From Marinimicrococcus sp033875255 (GTDB taxonomy: Bacteria; Pseudomonadota; Alphaproteobacteria; Geminicoccales; Geminicoccaceae), in assembly GCA_033875255.1 (NCBI GenBank), contig JAWZSN010000024.1, positions 24,004 through 88,003 of the forward strand: a DNA stretch of 64,000 nt, read 5' to 3'. The notes beneath the pieces are model-generated. The model searched no databases and had not been told where the DNA came from. It saw only the letters and a program-made list of their open reading frames with translations. The position numbers were made by a program, and so were the translations under genes. This document shows, in pieces, positions 35,569 to 44,009 of the stretch. Numbering within the stretch: position 1 is the first letter of the stretch; the number at the start of each line of letters is the position of its first letter.

Positions 35569-36438
35569 TCAGGCGGCGCGCGCCTCGAGGTCGACCCCGC
35601 GGCGTCCTGCCAGGTCCTGGATGAACTGCCAGGCGACGCGGCCCGAGCGGCCGCCGCGGGTCTGCGCCCATTCCAGCGCCTCGCGGCGCAGCGCCTCGGG
35701 CTCCACCTCCAGCCCGTAGTGCCGGACATAGCCGTCGATCATCGCCAGGTAGGTCTCCTGGTCGCATGGATGGAAGCCGAGCCACAGGCCGAACCGGTCG
35801 GACAGCGAGACCTTCTCCTCGATGGACTCGCTGGGGTTGATGGCGGTGCTGCGCTCGTTCTCGATCATCTGGCGCGGCATCAGGTGGCGCCGGTTGGAGG
35901 TGGCGTAGAACAGCACGTTGCCGGGCCGTCCCTCGACGCCGCCCTCGAGGACCGCCTTGAGCGACTTGTAGGAGGTCTCGCCGGCATCGAAGCTCAGATC
36001 GTCGCAGAACAGCAGGCAGCGGCGTCCCGAGGAGGCCAGCATCGCCAGCAGCTTCGGCAGGCTGTCGATGTCCTCGCGATGGATCTCGATCAGCACCAGC
36101 GCGCCCGGCTGGCCGGCATTGAGATGGCCGTGCACCGCCTTGACCAGCGAGCTCTTGCCCATGCCGCGCGCGCCCCACAGGAGGGCGTTGTTGGCCGGCA
36201 GGCCCTGGGCGAAGCGCCGCGTGTTGTCGAGCAGGATGCCGGCCACCCGGTCGATGCCGCACAGCAGGCCCAGATCGATCCCGGCCACGCGCTTGACCGG
36301 CCGCAGCCGCTCCCCGGCAGCTTCCCAGACGAACGCGTCGGCAGCGTGCAGGTCGGCGGCCGGTGCCGGCGGCGGTGCGAGACGCTCGAGAGCCGAGGCG
36401 ATACGCTCGAGCAGCGGCATCAACGGGGTATCGGGCAT
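35569..36438 (-). CDS. DUF815 family AAA ATPase
   Basis: 289 residues. The Walker A is GARGMGKSSLVKA, the Walker B LLFCDDLSFD, followed by a sensor-like YATSNRRHLMP and the family segment LSDRFGLWLGFHPCDQ. DUF815 proteins are single-domain AAA ATPases of unknown role found near tat/sec genes in alphaproteobacteria. ATG 36438 is chosen with GGAGGA 10 bases upstream; a TTG at 36456 is also in frame. It is divergent from yajC and convergent with nlpD. Confidence 0.85.
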   Translation of the reverse strand: MPDTPLMPLLERIASALERLAPPPAPAADLHAADAFVWEAAGERLRPVKRVAGIDLGLLCGIDRVAGILLDNTRRFAQGLPANNALLWGARGMGKSSLVKAVHGHLNAGQPGALVLIEIHREDIDSLPKLLAMLASSGRRCLLFCDDLSFDAGETSYKSLKAVLEGGVEGRPGNVLFYATSNRRHLMPRQMIENERSTAINPSESIEEKVSLSDRFGLWLGFHPCDQETYLAMIDGYVRHYGLEVEPEALRREALEWAQTRGGRSGRVAWQFIQDLAGRRGVDLEARAA

Positions 36439-36536
36439 CGCCGGCCGGTCCTCCAAAAGGGCATGTTCCTCGCCGGCGCGGACAGTAGCAGCGCCGCCGC
36501 TCGAGGCAAGCCGGGCGGCCGCGCGGCCGCTTCCGG

Positions 36537-36564
36537 TTGCAATGCGGTCCCGGGCCTTTATAGT
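36537..36564 (+). promoter_or_regulatory. Predicted promoter of yajC-secD-secF
   Basis: TTGCAA (36537-36542), 16-base spacer, TATAGT (36559-36564), 38 bases before the yajC ATG. Boxes are close to the sigma-70 consensus. Confidence 0.6.
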
Positions 36565-36602
36565 CCCCCGCCGATAATACCCCCACGAGCCCCGAGGATC
36601 CG

Positions 36603-36980
36603 ATGCTCATCTCTCCGGCCTATGCCCAGGCGCCCGGCGCTCCGGGCGGCGACCTGTTCGTGTCGCTCCTGCCCCTGATCCTTATCTTCGTGGTGTTCTA
36701 CTTCCTGCTGATCCGTCCCCAGCAGCAGAAGATGAAGGCCCACCGGCAGATGGTCGAGAACCTCAAGAAGGGCGACCAGGTGCTCACCGCCGGCGGCATC
36801 GTCGGCAAGGTGAACCGCGTCGAGGCCGAGGGCATGATCATCGTCGAGATCGCCCAGGGCGTGCAGGTCAAGGTCGCCCGCGGCACCATCTCCGACGTGC
36901 TGAACAAGCCCACCGGCGGCAGCAACGACAATGCGGCCCAGGCGTCGGGCGGCATCTTCGGCCGTCTCTTCAAGAAGTAG
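36603..36980 (+). CDS. yajC: Preprotein translocase subunit YajC
   Basis: 125 residues. One transmembrane helix (VSLLPLILIFVVFYFLLI) is followed by RPQQQKMKAHRQM and a small basic beta domain containing LKKGDQVLTAGGIVGKV, the family signature. YajC associates with SecDF at the SecYEG translocon. GAGGATCCG precedes the ATG. It is the first gene of the yajC-secD-secF run, 12 bases before secD. Confidence 0.95.
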   Translation: MLISPAYAQAPGAPGGDLFVSLLPLILIFVVFYFLLIRPQQQKMKAHRQMVENLKKGDQVLTAGGIVGKVNRVEAEGMIIVEIAQGVQVKVARGTISDVLNKPTGGSNDNAAQASGGIFGRLFKK

Positions 36981-36992
36981 GCGGTCGCATTC

Positions 36993-38597
36993 ATGCAGAT
37001 GTCGCGCTGGAAGGTCTGGCTCGTCCTCGGGGTGTGCCTGGCGGGTCTCCTCTCGCTGCTGCCCAACTTCCTGAGCCAGCAGACCCTCGACCGGCTTCCG
37101 GACTTCCTCCCGAAGAACCGGATCGTCCTCGGGCTCGACCTCCAGGGCGGCTCGCATCTCCTTCTCGAGGTCGAGCACGGGGCAGTCATCAACGACCGTC
37201 TCGAGAGCCTCGTCAACGAGGTTCGCGGGGCGCTGCGCAGCGCCGGCATCGGCTATCGAGGGCTGGGCGTGCAGGGCCAGGCGGTGAGCTTCTCGCTGAC
37301 CGATCCAGGGCAGCTCGATGAGGCCCGCGCGCAGCTTGCCGACCTCAACCCGCTGCTGCCCGCCGCCGGCTTCGGCACCGGCTCCACCCGCGAGCTCGCC
37401 ATCGAGGCGGGCGAGGGCGGCCGGTTCGCCGTGCGGCTCACCGAGGAGGCGCGCGAGCAGCGGCTGATCTCGGCGGTCACGCAGAGCCTCGAGGTGGTGC
37501 GCCGGCGCATCGACGAGCTGGGCACCCGCGAGGCCGTCGTCCAGCGCCAGGGGGCGGACCGCATCCTGGTCCAGGTGCCCGGCGAGCGCGATCCCGAGAA
37601 CATCAAGCGGCTGCTCGGCAAGACCGCCCGCCTGACCTTCCACATGGTCAATCTCGGCGCCAGCCTCGACGAGGCGCTGCAGGGGCGGGTCCCGGCCGGC
37701 TACATGCTGCTCGAGTCGGCCGAGGATACCGGCGGGCCGCAGCACTATGTGGTCAAGCGTCAGGTCGAGGTCAGCGGCGAGAACCTGGTCGACGCCCAGC
37801 CCACCTTCCAGCAGGGCGAGCCGGTCGTCAGCTTCCGCTTCGACAATCTCGGCGCCCGCAAGTTCGGCAAGATCACCCAGGAGCACACCGGCGAGCTGTT
37901 TGCCATCGTCCTCGACGACAAGGTGATCAGCGCGCCGCGGATCCGCGAGCCCATTCTCGGCGGCTCGGGCATCATCTCCGGCAGCTTCACCGCCGAGTCG
38001 GCCAACGAGCTGGCGGTGCTGCTGCGCGCTGGTGCCCTGCCGGCACCGCTCGAGGTGGTGGAGGAGCGCTCGGTGGGCCCGGACCTCGGCGCCGACTCGA
38101 TCCGTGCCGGCGCCATTGCCAGTATCGTCGCCGTCGTGCTCGTCGTGGTCTTCATGGCCGCCTATTACGGCACTTTCGGCCTCCTCGCCGACGTGGCGCT
38201 GCTCGCCAACCTGGTGCTGCTGCTGGGGGCGATGTCGTTCCTCGGCGCCACGCTGACATTGCCCGGCATCGCCGGCATCGTGCTCACCATGGGCATGGCG
38301 GTCGATTCCAACGTGCTGATCTTCGAGCGCATCCACGAGGAATCCCGCCTGGGGCGGACGCCGCTGGGGGCGATCAACACCGGCTTCGACGAGGCGCTGC
38401 GGGCGATCATCGACGCCAACCTGACGACGCTCATCGCCGGCGCGGTGCTGTTCCATTTCGGCACCGGCCCGGTGCGCGGCTTTGCCGTGACCCTGGTCAT
38501 CGGCGTGCTGACCACGATGTTCAGCGCGGTGACGCTCAGCCGTTTTCTGGTGACCGGGTGGTATCGCCGGCGTCGCCCCGCGACCCTGCCGATTTGA
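36993..38597 (+). CDS. secD: Protein translocase subunit SecD
   Basis: 534 residues with six transmembrane helices and a large periplasmic domain between helices 1 and 2. Conserved landmarks are GLDLQGGSHLLLEV (D1 motif), VVRRRIDELG, and in the membrane part LPGIAGIVLTMGMAVDSNVLIFERIHEE. With SecF it uses the proton gradient to pull proteins out of the Sec channel on the periplasmic side. It is directly followed by secF. Confidence 0.96.
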   Translation: MQMSRWKVWLVLGVCLAGLLSLLPNFLSQQTLDRLPDFLPKNRIVLGLDLQGGSHLLLEVEHGAVINDRLESLVNEVRGALRSAGIGYRGLGVQGQAVSFSLTDPGQLDEARAQLADLNPLLPAAGFGTGSTRELAIEAGEGGRFAVRLTEEAREQRLISAVTQSLEVVRRRIDELGTREAVVQRQGADRILVQVPGERDPENIKRLLGKTARLTFHMVNLGASLDEALQGRVPAGYMLLESAEDTGGPQHYVVKRQVEVSGENLVDAQPTFQQGEPVVSFRFDNLGARKFGKITQEHTGELFAIVLDDKVISAPRIREPILGGSGIISGSFTAESANELAVLLRAGALPAPLEVVEERSVGPDLGADSIRAGAIASIVAVVLVVVFMAAYYGTFGLLADVALLANLVLLLGAMSFLGATLTLPGIAGIVLTMGMAVDSNVLIFERIHEESRLGRTPLGAINTGFDEALRAIIDANLTTLIAGAVLFHFGTGPVRGFAVTLVIGVLTTMFSAVTLSRFLVTGWYRRRRPATLPI

Positions 38598-38607
38598 GGT
38601 GATGTCC

Positions 38608-39549
38608 ATGCGTTTGCCGCGTCTGGTCCGCGATGACACGACGGTGCCGTTCTTCCGGTTCCGCATGCCGGCCTTCGCTCTCTCGGCGGCGGTGATCATC
38701 CTCGCGGTGGTGCTGCTGTTCGCGAAGGGGCTCAATTTCGGCATCGACTTCAAGGGCGGCACGCTGATGGACGTGCGTACCCCCGGCGTGGCCGATCTGT
38801 CGGCGATGCGCACCACGCTCGGCGGCCTGGGGCTTGGCGAGGTCGCCCTGCAGGAAGCCGGCGAGCCTGACGAGGTGCTGATTCGCATCGAGCGCCAGCG
38901 GGGCGACGAGGAGGCCCAGCAGGCCGCCGTGGGCGAGGTCAAGGCGGCCCTGGAGCAGCTTGCCGGTCCGGGCATCGAGTATCGACGCACCGAGTTCGTC
39001 GGACCCAAGGTCGGCGAGGAGCTGCGCGAGGCCGGAATCTTCTCCGTCCTCATCGCGACCGCGCTGGTGATGGTCTATCTGTGGTTCCGCTTCGAGTGGC
39101 AGTACGGCGTCGCGGCCCTGGCGGCACTGACCCACGACGTCTTCGCCACCTTGCTGGTGTTCTCGCTGCTCGGGCTCGAGTTCAACCTCTCGATCATCGC
39201 GGCGATCCTCACCATCGTGGGCTATTCGCTGAACGATACGGTGGTGGTGTTCGACCGGGTGCGCGAGAATCTGCGACGCTACAAGAGCATGAAGCTCGAC
39301 GCGCTTCTCGATCGTAGCCTCAACGAGACGCTGGCGCGCACTGTCATGACCTCGCTCACCACGCTGCTGGCGCTCTTCGCGCTCTATTTCTTCGGCGGCG
39401 AGGTCATCGAGGGCTTCACCTTCGCGATGATCTTCGGTGTGTTTGTCGGCACCTACTCGACGCTCTACATCTCGACGCCGCTGCTCTACTATCTCAAGCT
39501 GCGGGCCGAGCCGGAAGCGGCAGCCGGCGAGCCCGCCGGGGCGCGCTGA
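38608..39549 (+). CDS. secF: Protein translocase subunit SecF
   Basis: 313 residues: helix 1, a short periplasmic domain with LNFGIDFKGGTLMDV, then five helices including IVGYSLNDTVVVFDRVRENLR, the SecF signature. ATG 38608 is preferred because GAGGTGA lies at the right distance; GTG 38599 and ATG 38602 are also in frame. It completes SecDF and lies 10 bases before a Mth938-type gene. Confidence 0.95.
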   Translation: MRLPRLVRDDTTVPFFRFRMPAFALSAAVIILAVVLLFAKGLNFGIDFKGGTLMDVRTPGVADLSAMRTTLGGLGLGEVALQEAGEPDEVLIRIERQRGDEEAQQAAVGEVKAALEQLAGPGIEYRRTEFVGPKVGEELREAGIFSVLIATALVMVYLWFRFEWQYGVAALAALTHDVFATLLVFSLLGLEFNLSIIAAILTIVGYSLNDTVVVFDRVRENLRRYKSMKLDALLDRSLNETLARTVMTSLTTLLALFALYFFGGEVIEGFTFAMIFGVFVGTYSTLYISTPLLYYLKLRAEPEAAAGEPAGAR

Positions 39550-39559
39550 AGGAGCAAGG

Positions 39560-39949
39560 GTGGACCGCTCGCCGCATATTCCCGCCGACCGGCAGGTCGT
39601 CCAGGCCTATCAGGCCGGCGGCTTCAAGGTGAGCGGGACGGTCTTCGAGGGCTCGATCATCGTCCTGCCGGAGGAGGTCCGGCCATGGTCGGTGCAGACG
39701 CCGGGGGATCTCGCGGCCGAGCTGTTCGCGGGCCTGCGCGAGAGCGGCGTCGACATTCTCGTGGTGGGGCTCGGCCCGGACTTCCTGCCGTTTCCGGCCG
39801 AGCTGCGGCGCACCTTGCGGGAGTGGGGGATGGTGGTCGAGGCGATGGCGACGCCTGCCGCCTGCCGCACCTACAACGTGCTGCTCGCCGAGGACCGCCG
39901 CGTGGCGGCGGCCCTCATCGCCATGCCCGGAGCCCGCACGGCTGGCTGA
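39560..39949 (+). CDS. Mth938/DUF498 domain protein
   Basis: 129 residues. The pattern VFEGSIIVLPEEVRPW, ILVVGLGPDFLPFP and MATPAACRTYNVLLAEDRRVAAALIAM matches the Mth938-like (DUF498) alpha/beta fold shared with human NDUFAF3, a complex I assembly factor. In alphaproteobacteria it commonly follows secF. GTG 39560 has AAGGAG upstream. A role in respiratory complex assembly is inference; the squalene-synthase-fold protein two genes on belongs to the family of another such factor, NDUFAF6. Confidence 0.82.
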   Translation: MDRSPHIPADRQVVQAYQAGGFKVSGTVFEGSIIVLPEEVRPWSVQTPGDLAAELFAGLRESGVDILVVGLGPDFLPFPAELRRTLREWGMVVEAMATPAACRTYNVLLAEDRRVAAALIAMPGARTAG

Positions 39950-39985
39950 GGGTCGGGCCGAACCGCCCCTCGGCGAGCGCGGGTC

Positions 39986-40741
39986 CTAGAAGATCCCGGC
40001 CACGCTCCGGCCGAGGCCGCTTACCAGCTCCGGTGCCGCCTCTTCCCAGGCGAGGTTCGCCTTGTTGGCGCTGCTCACCACGCGGGTCTGGTAGCGCCGC
40101 AGGTCGGTGGTGCGGCTTGAGCTCTGCGTGGTGGTGGTGCGCTTGCCCTGGTGGAGCTCGCTCGAGGTGGTCTCGCTGATGCTCCCGCCGCGCGTCCGCT
40201 CGGAGATCTGCAGGTCCGTCACGATGCTGTAGGTGACGTCCTGCATGTAGGCGCCAGCGAAGGTCTCGATGGCGGCGCCGGCAAGGGCCCCGCCGACCCC
40301 CAGCAGCACGTCGTTGCCGCCGCCCGCACGGCCGATGGCATAGCCTGCAGCACCGCCGGCGGCGCCACCGAGCAGCGCCCCGCCAAAGCCGCCGCTATAG
40401 GCGCTCTCCAGTGCCGTCTCGGAGGCCCGCCCGGCCTGCAGGACATTGGCCTGCAGCAGATAGTGCGCCTGGTCCGGGTCGTCGACGACGCGGTAGCCCT
40501 TGGCGGCGATCTGGCTCCGGACTGCCTGCGCGATGTCGAGATCGGGCTTGTCCGAGGTGTTGCGGACCTCGACGAACACCGTGCGCGCGGCTGGCGCCAC
40601 CGGATCGAGGAAGACCGTGTCGGTCATCTTGGTCTGGACATCGAGATTGCGCTTGGCCACCGCCGTATAGCCCGCGGCGCAGCCGCTCAGCGCGAGGGCG
40701 GCGATGAGAGCCAGCGCCGGTGCGGATCGTCTCGTGAACAT
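39986..40741 (-). CDS. traT: TraT-family outer-membrane lipoprotein
   Basis: 251 residues. A lipoprotein signal ends ALSGC (Cys21). The mature protein follows the TraT pattern: AVAKRNLDVQTKMTDTVFLDP, VFVEVRNTSDKPDLDI, AAKGYRVVDDPDQAHYLLQANVLQA, a Gly-rich hydrophobic centre, ITDLQISERT-like and RRYQTRVVSSANKANLAWEEA. On F-type plasmids TraT is the surface-exclusion and serum-resistance lipoprotein, forming decameric rings in the outer membrane. Here it stands in a chromosomal housekeeping region with no conjugation genes, so the role is probably envelope protection. It has the same strand as sodB, separated by a strong hairpin. Confidence 0.88.
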   Translation of the reverse strand: MFTRRSAPALALIAALALSGCAAGYTAVAKRNLDVQTKMTDTVFLDPVAPAARTVFVEVRNTSDKPDLDIAQAVRSQIAAKGYRVVDDPDQAHYLLQANVLQAGRASETALESAYSGGFGGALLGGAAGGAAGYAIGRAGGGNDVLLGVGGALAGAAIETFAGAYMQDVTYSIVTDLQISERTRGGSISETTSSELHQGKRTTTTQSSSRTTDLRRYQTRVVSSANKANLAWEEAAPELVSGLGRSVAGIF

Positions 40742-40774
40742 CCGTCTCTCCCTGACGTCGTGCTGCCCGGACAT

Positions 40775-40804
40775 GACGAGGCCGGCCCGAAGGCCGGCCT
40801 CGTC
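40775..40804 (-). terminator. Hairpin terminator downstream of sodB
   Basis: A perfect 12-bp stem, GACGAGGCCGGC with GCCGGCCTCGTC, around a 6-base loop, lying 18 bases after the sodB stop on the minus strand and upstream of traT. No T run follows, but the stem is among the most stable in the window. Confidence 0.6.
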
Positions 40805-40822
40805 TGTCGGGTCTCGTTCTGC

Positions 40823-41428
40823 TCAGCCGACGGCCTTGTGCAGCTCCGCCTCGACCTCGTCCCAGTTCACCAGGTGGTTGAGGAAGGCGGCAACATACTC
40901 AGGACGGCGGTTGCGGTAGTCGAGGTAATAGGCGTGCTCCCACACATCGATGCCGAGCAGCGGCTTCATGTTGTGGACGAGCGGATTCTCGCCGTTGGGG
41001 GTCTTCGTCACCTTGAGGCTGTCGCCGTCGAGGGCCAGCCAGGCCCAGCCGGAGCCGAACTGCGTGGCGGCGGCCGTCTTGAACTGCTCGGCGAAGGCGT
41101 CGAGCGAGCCGAAATCGTGGTCGATCCGCTTGGCCAGCTCGCCGCCCGGCTTGCCGCCGCCGTTCTTCTTCATCACCCGCCAGAACAGGTTGTGGTTCCA
41201 GTGCTGGCCGGCGTTGTTGAAGATGCCCTGCTTGGCCGGATCGCCGTAGCTGGCCTTGACGATCTCCTCGAGGCTCTTGCCCTCCAGGTCGGTGCCGGAG
41301 ATCAGGTTGTTGAGGTTGGTGACGTAGGTCTGGTGGTGCTTGCCGTGGTGGAGCTGCAGCGTCTCCTCGCCCATATAGGGCGCGAGCGCGTCATGGGAGT
41401 AGGGAAGGTCGGGCAGAGTGAACGCCAT
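40823..41428 (-). CDS. sodB: Superoxide dismutase, Fe type
   Basis: 201 residues, Fe/Mn SOD fold. Metal ligands: His27 in LQLHHGKHHQTYV, the His of HWNHNLFW, and Asp and His of DVWEHAYYLDY. The Gln just before HWNH (GQHWNH) is at the Fe-type position, favouring iron, although cambialistic use is possible. ATG 41428 has GAGGAC upstream. It detoxifies superoxide in the cytoplasm. Divergent from the squalene-synthase-fold gene with 121 bases between starts. Confidence 0.94.
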   Translation of the reverse strand: MAFTLPDLPYSHDALAPYMGEETLQLHHGKHHQTYVTNLNNLISGTDLEGKSLEEIVKASYGDPAKQGIFNNAGQHWNHNLFWRVMKKNGGGKPGGELAKRIDHDFGSLDAFAEQFKTAAATQFGSGWAWLALDGDSLKVTKTPNGENPLVHNMKPLLGIDVWEHAYYLDYRNRRPEYVAAFLNHLVNWDEVEAELHKAVG

Positions 41429-41549
41429 GATGTCCTCGCCTCGCTGTTCGTTGGGTGACTTGCGGGTTCTCCGGGGTACATAGGCGCTCCCGGGCGGCAA
41501 GAGAAGCCCACCCGGCAAGTATATCGTCAAGGAAGGAGGAAGCCGTTCC

Positions 41550-42389
41550 GTGGCCGTGGATGAACGTTATCTTCTCGAGGAGGCCCGGCAGCTCGATCCC
41601 GATCGCTATCTGTGCAGCCTGTTCGCCCCGGCGGCACGCCGACGGGCCGTCCTGGCGCTGGTGCTGTTCAACGCCGAGCTCGCCCGCATCCCCGACCTGG
41701 TGAGCCAGCCGATGGCCGGGATGATCCGTTTCCAATGGTGGCGCGAGGCGCTGGAGGAGGCGGCGGCCGGCCGTGCCGGAGGCCACCCGGTGGTCGAGGA
41801 GCTGGCGGCGGCCATGGCGTCGGGCGCGGTCGAGGAGGCGCCGCTGCAGGCCATCCTCGACGCTCGCGAGGGGGCGATCGAGGATCTCGAGCCGCAGGAT
41901 CTCGAGGAGCTGGAGACCTATCTGCGTCTCACCGCCGGGCGGCTGGGCACGTTGACGGCGCGCTGTCTCGACGCGCCACCTGCCTTGTGCGAGGCGGCCG
42001 GGCGCGTCGGGCTCGCCTATGGCATGGTGGGGATCATCCGCGCCTTGGGCGGCGAGGCGGCGCGCAATCGCCACTGGCTGCCGGAGGCGATGCTCGCCGC
42101 CCAGGGGGTGGCCCCGGCCGCGCTCGCGGCGGGTGAGGGCTCGCAAGGGCTCCAGCGGGTCGTCGAGGAGCTGCTGGCGCGTGCCGGCCGTCATCTCGCC
42201 GAGGCCAGGGCGCAGGCCGGGCGGCCGCCCCGCGAGCTCATGGCGGCCTTCCTGCCCGGCCGTCTCGCCCGCCGCCAGATGGCATGCATCCGCAAGGCCG
42301 GCTGCGATCCGTTCAGGCCCCAGGCGCCCGAGCGGAGCGCTGCCGCGAGCCTCGATCTGTCGCTGGGCTGGCTGACCCGCAGCTTTTGA
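41550..42389 (+). CDS. Squalene/phytoene-synthase-fold protein, NDUFAF6-like
   Basis: 279 residues with the all-helical isoprenoid synthase fold. The first helix region (AVLALVLFNAELARIPDLVSQPMAGMIRFQWWREAL) lacks the DxxxD metal motif expected of active squalene or phytoene synthases, and the second region (GMVGIIRALG) is also unlike an active site. This matches the branch that includes mitochondrial NDUFAF6, a complex I assembly factor, rather than carotenoid enzymes. GTG 41550 has GGAGGA about 10 bases upstream. No other isoprenoid gene is nearby. Confidence 0.75.
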   Translation: MAVDERYLLEEARQLDPDRYLCSLFAPAARRRAVLALVLFNAELARIPDLVSQPMAGMIRFQWWREALEEAAAGRAGGHPVVEELAAAMASGAVEEAPLQAILDAREGAIEDLEPQDLEELETYLRLTAGRLGTLTARCLDAPPALCEAAGRVGLAYGMVGIIRALGGEAARNRHWLPEAMLAAQGVAPAALAAGEGSQGLQRVVEELLARAGRHLAEARAQAGRPPRELMAAFLPGRLARRQMACIRKAGCDPFRPQAPERSAAASLDLSLGWLTRSF

Positions 42390-42504
42390 GCCGGCGCCGG
42401 GTCGAGCGTCTGTCGCCAAGGGCTGCAATTGCAGCGCGTCTGCAGTAGGTAGCGGGGGGCTCCGCGGCATCGAGGTCGATGCGCCGCGCAACGAGAGGAA
42501 GACG

Positions 42505-43221
42505 ATGAGCGATACGCAGCAGGCTTCGCAGAACCGCGAGTTCGTCATTGCCCCGCCGCCGCGGGCAGCACTGCCGGTGGTCGGGAGCGAAGGGCTCTTC
42601 CCGGTGCGGCGCGTCTACTGCGTCGGCCGTAACTACGCCGAGCATGCCCGCGAGATGGGGCACGATCCCAACCGCGAGGAGCCGTTCTTCTTCCAAAAGG
42701 CGCCCGACGCGCTGGTGACCGACGGCCGGTTTCCCTACCCGCCGATGACCAGCGACGTGCACCACGAGATCGAGCTCGTCGTGGCGCTTGGCAAGGGCGG
42801 CCGCAACGTGGCGGTCGAGAAGGCCAACGAGCTGATCTGGGGCTATGCGGTCGGCATCGACATGACCCGCCGCGATCTCCAGGCGCAGGCCAAGAAGCAG
42901 GGCCGTCCCTGGGAGGTCGCCAAGTCGTTCGACTGTTCGGGTCCGATCAGCCCGATCGTTCCGGCCAGCCGCAGCGGGCTGCTCACCAAGGGCGCTATCT
43001 GGCTCGACGTGAACGGCGAGCGGCGTCAGGACAGCGACATCGACCAGCTCATCTGGAAGATCGACGAGAGCATCGCCTATCTCTCGCGCCTCTTCGAGCT
43101 CCAGCCGGGCGACCTGATCTTCACCGGGACGCCGGCCGGCGTCGCGGCGGTGCAGCGCGGCGACCGGCTGCATGGCCATGTCGACGGCGTGGGCGATCTC
43201 GAGGTCGAGGTCACCGGCTGA
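42505..43221 (+). CDS. Fumarylacetoacetate hydrolase family, fumarylpyruvate-hydrolase-like
   Basis: 238 residues. The FAH fold is shown by VYCVGRNYAEHAREMG, PFFFQKAPDA, HHEIELVVALGKGG (metal-binding Glu pair), GIDMTRRDLQ, and GDLIFTGTPAGV. The N-terminal segment and FFFQKAPDA are typical of fumarylpyruvate hydrolases of the gentisate pathway, but no gentisate dioxygenase or isomerase gene is adjacent, so another acylpyruvate or oxaloacetate-like substrate is possible. It stands alone and is followed by a strong bidirectional terminator. Confidence 0.85.
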   Translation: MSDTQQASQNREFVIAPPPRAALPVVGSEGLFPVRRVYCVGRNYAEHAREMGHDPNREEPFFFQKAPDALVTDGRFPYPPMTSDVHHEIELVVALGKGGRNVAVEKANELIWGYAVGIDMTRRDLQAQAKKQGRPWEVAKSFDCSGPISPIVPASRSGLLTKGAIWLDVNGERRQDSDIDQLIWKIDESIAYLSRLFELQPGDLIFTGTPAGVAAVQRGDRLHGHVDGVGDLEVEVTG

Positions 43222-43234
43222 TCAGCGCTTGCAT

Positions 43235-43276
43235 GGCGGGGTTCCTGGCGGTGCGCGCGCCGCCCGGAACCCCGCC
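43235..43276. terminator. Strong bidirectional hairpin between convergent genes
   Basis: GGCGGGGTTCC (43235-43245) pairs with GGAACCCCGCC (43266-43276), and an inner GGCGG/CCGCC stem continues inward. The 11+5 bp stem lies exactly between the FAH gene and the convergent glycine-zipper gene. No T run on either side. Confidence 0.65.
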
Positions 43277-43283
43277 CGTAACC

Positions 43284-43523
43284 TCAGCGGTTCTTCTGGA
43301 TCTGGTCGTAAACGAAGCCGCCGGCGGCACCGGCCGCGGCACCGGTGGCGGTGCGGGTCAGGAAATCGCCGGTGAGCAGGCCGACGGCAGCGCCGCCGGC
43401 AGCACCGACGGCGGCACCGGTCAAGGTGCGCTCTCCGGTAGCCTGGTTCACCTGGCAGGCAGAGAGGCCGATGAGCGCGCTCAGCGCAGCGGCGGCGGGA
43501 AGAAGTCGGCAGGTCCGGATCAT
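43284..43523 (-). CDS. Small glycine-zipper lipoprotein
   Basis: 79 residues. A lipoprotein signal with lipobox LSAC (Cys23) is followed by a Gly/Ala-rich hydrophobic segment with repeated small-xxx-small spacing (GAAVGAAGGAAVGLLTGDF) and a short polar C terminus. This is the glycine-zipper/YMGG-like class of outer-membrane lipoproteins that may stabilise the envelope; no specific role is known. It is transcribed with the Rap1a-domain gene upstream on the minus strand. Confidence 0.75.
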   Translation of the reverse strand: MIRTCRLLPAAAALSALIGLSACQVNQATGERTLTGAAVGAAGGAAVGLLTGDFLTRTATGAAAGAAGGFVYDQIQKNR

Positions 43524-43567
43524 CGTCTTGTTCCTTTTGGATGCAGAACTCGTGGTCGAGCCGCGCC

Positions 43568-43942
43568 TCAGCAGGGCCAAGTCGCGGCGGCGGCGCGCCA
43601 GAAGCCGTCCACCGCGGTCTCGCCATGCCGTTCCGGGTGTGCCCGGGCCCAGCTGACGAAAGCCTCGCGGATGCGGGTCACGGCAGGTGCGGGCTCGGCG
43701 CAGGCCCATTCCTTGTCGATGGCGCCAGCCTGGCGCAGCGCCTTGTAGAGCTGGCCGGTGCCGACGATGAAGCCGTCGCAGAACTGGACGGCCCCCGCGC
43801 TCGCGGCGCCTGCCTTGCCCGGAGCGCAGACGGCCAGGAGATCGCCGGTCGTCCGCACCTTGAAGGTCTCCGCCCGCGCCGTGGCGGCGTCGGCGCACAG
43901 CGCCAGCATCGCGGTGGCGAGCATCAGGCCCGGCAGCTTCAT
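43568..43942 (-). CDS. Rap1a/Tai-domain secreted protein
   Basis: 124 residues with a cleavable signal peptide (to about ATARA). The mature part has TTGDLLAVCA, VQFCDGFIVGTGQLYKAL, and AFVSWARAHPERHGETAVDGFWRAAAATWPC, the arrangement of the Rap1a/Tai fold with its paired cysteines. Rap1a is an immunity protein against type VI peptidoglycan amidase effectors in Serratia, but the fold is widespread and no T6SS gene is nearby, so immunity function is not claimed. ATG 43942 is favoured: AGGAGG sits 9 bases upstream. ATG 43948 is also in frame. Confidence 0.75.
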   Translation of the reverse strand: MKLPGLMLATAMLALCADAATARAETFKVRTTGDLLAVCAPGKAGAASAGAVQFCDGFIVGTGQLYKALRQAGAIDKEWACAEPAPAVTRIREAFVSWARAHPERHGETAVDGFWRAAAATWPC

Positions 43943-44009
43943 CCTCATTCTCCTCCTTGTCGGCGGCAGGCCCGCCGGTCGTTGGAATGGAGCCCGTCGG
44001 TCACGGGCC

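Noticed and set aside
36558..39053. 831-codon minus-strand frame over yajC-secD
   Set aside because: Shadow of clear yajC and secD genes; no motif support.
43568..43942. T6SS immunity function for the Rap1a-domain protein
   Set aside because: The fold alone is not enough and no effector or T6SS gene is nearby.
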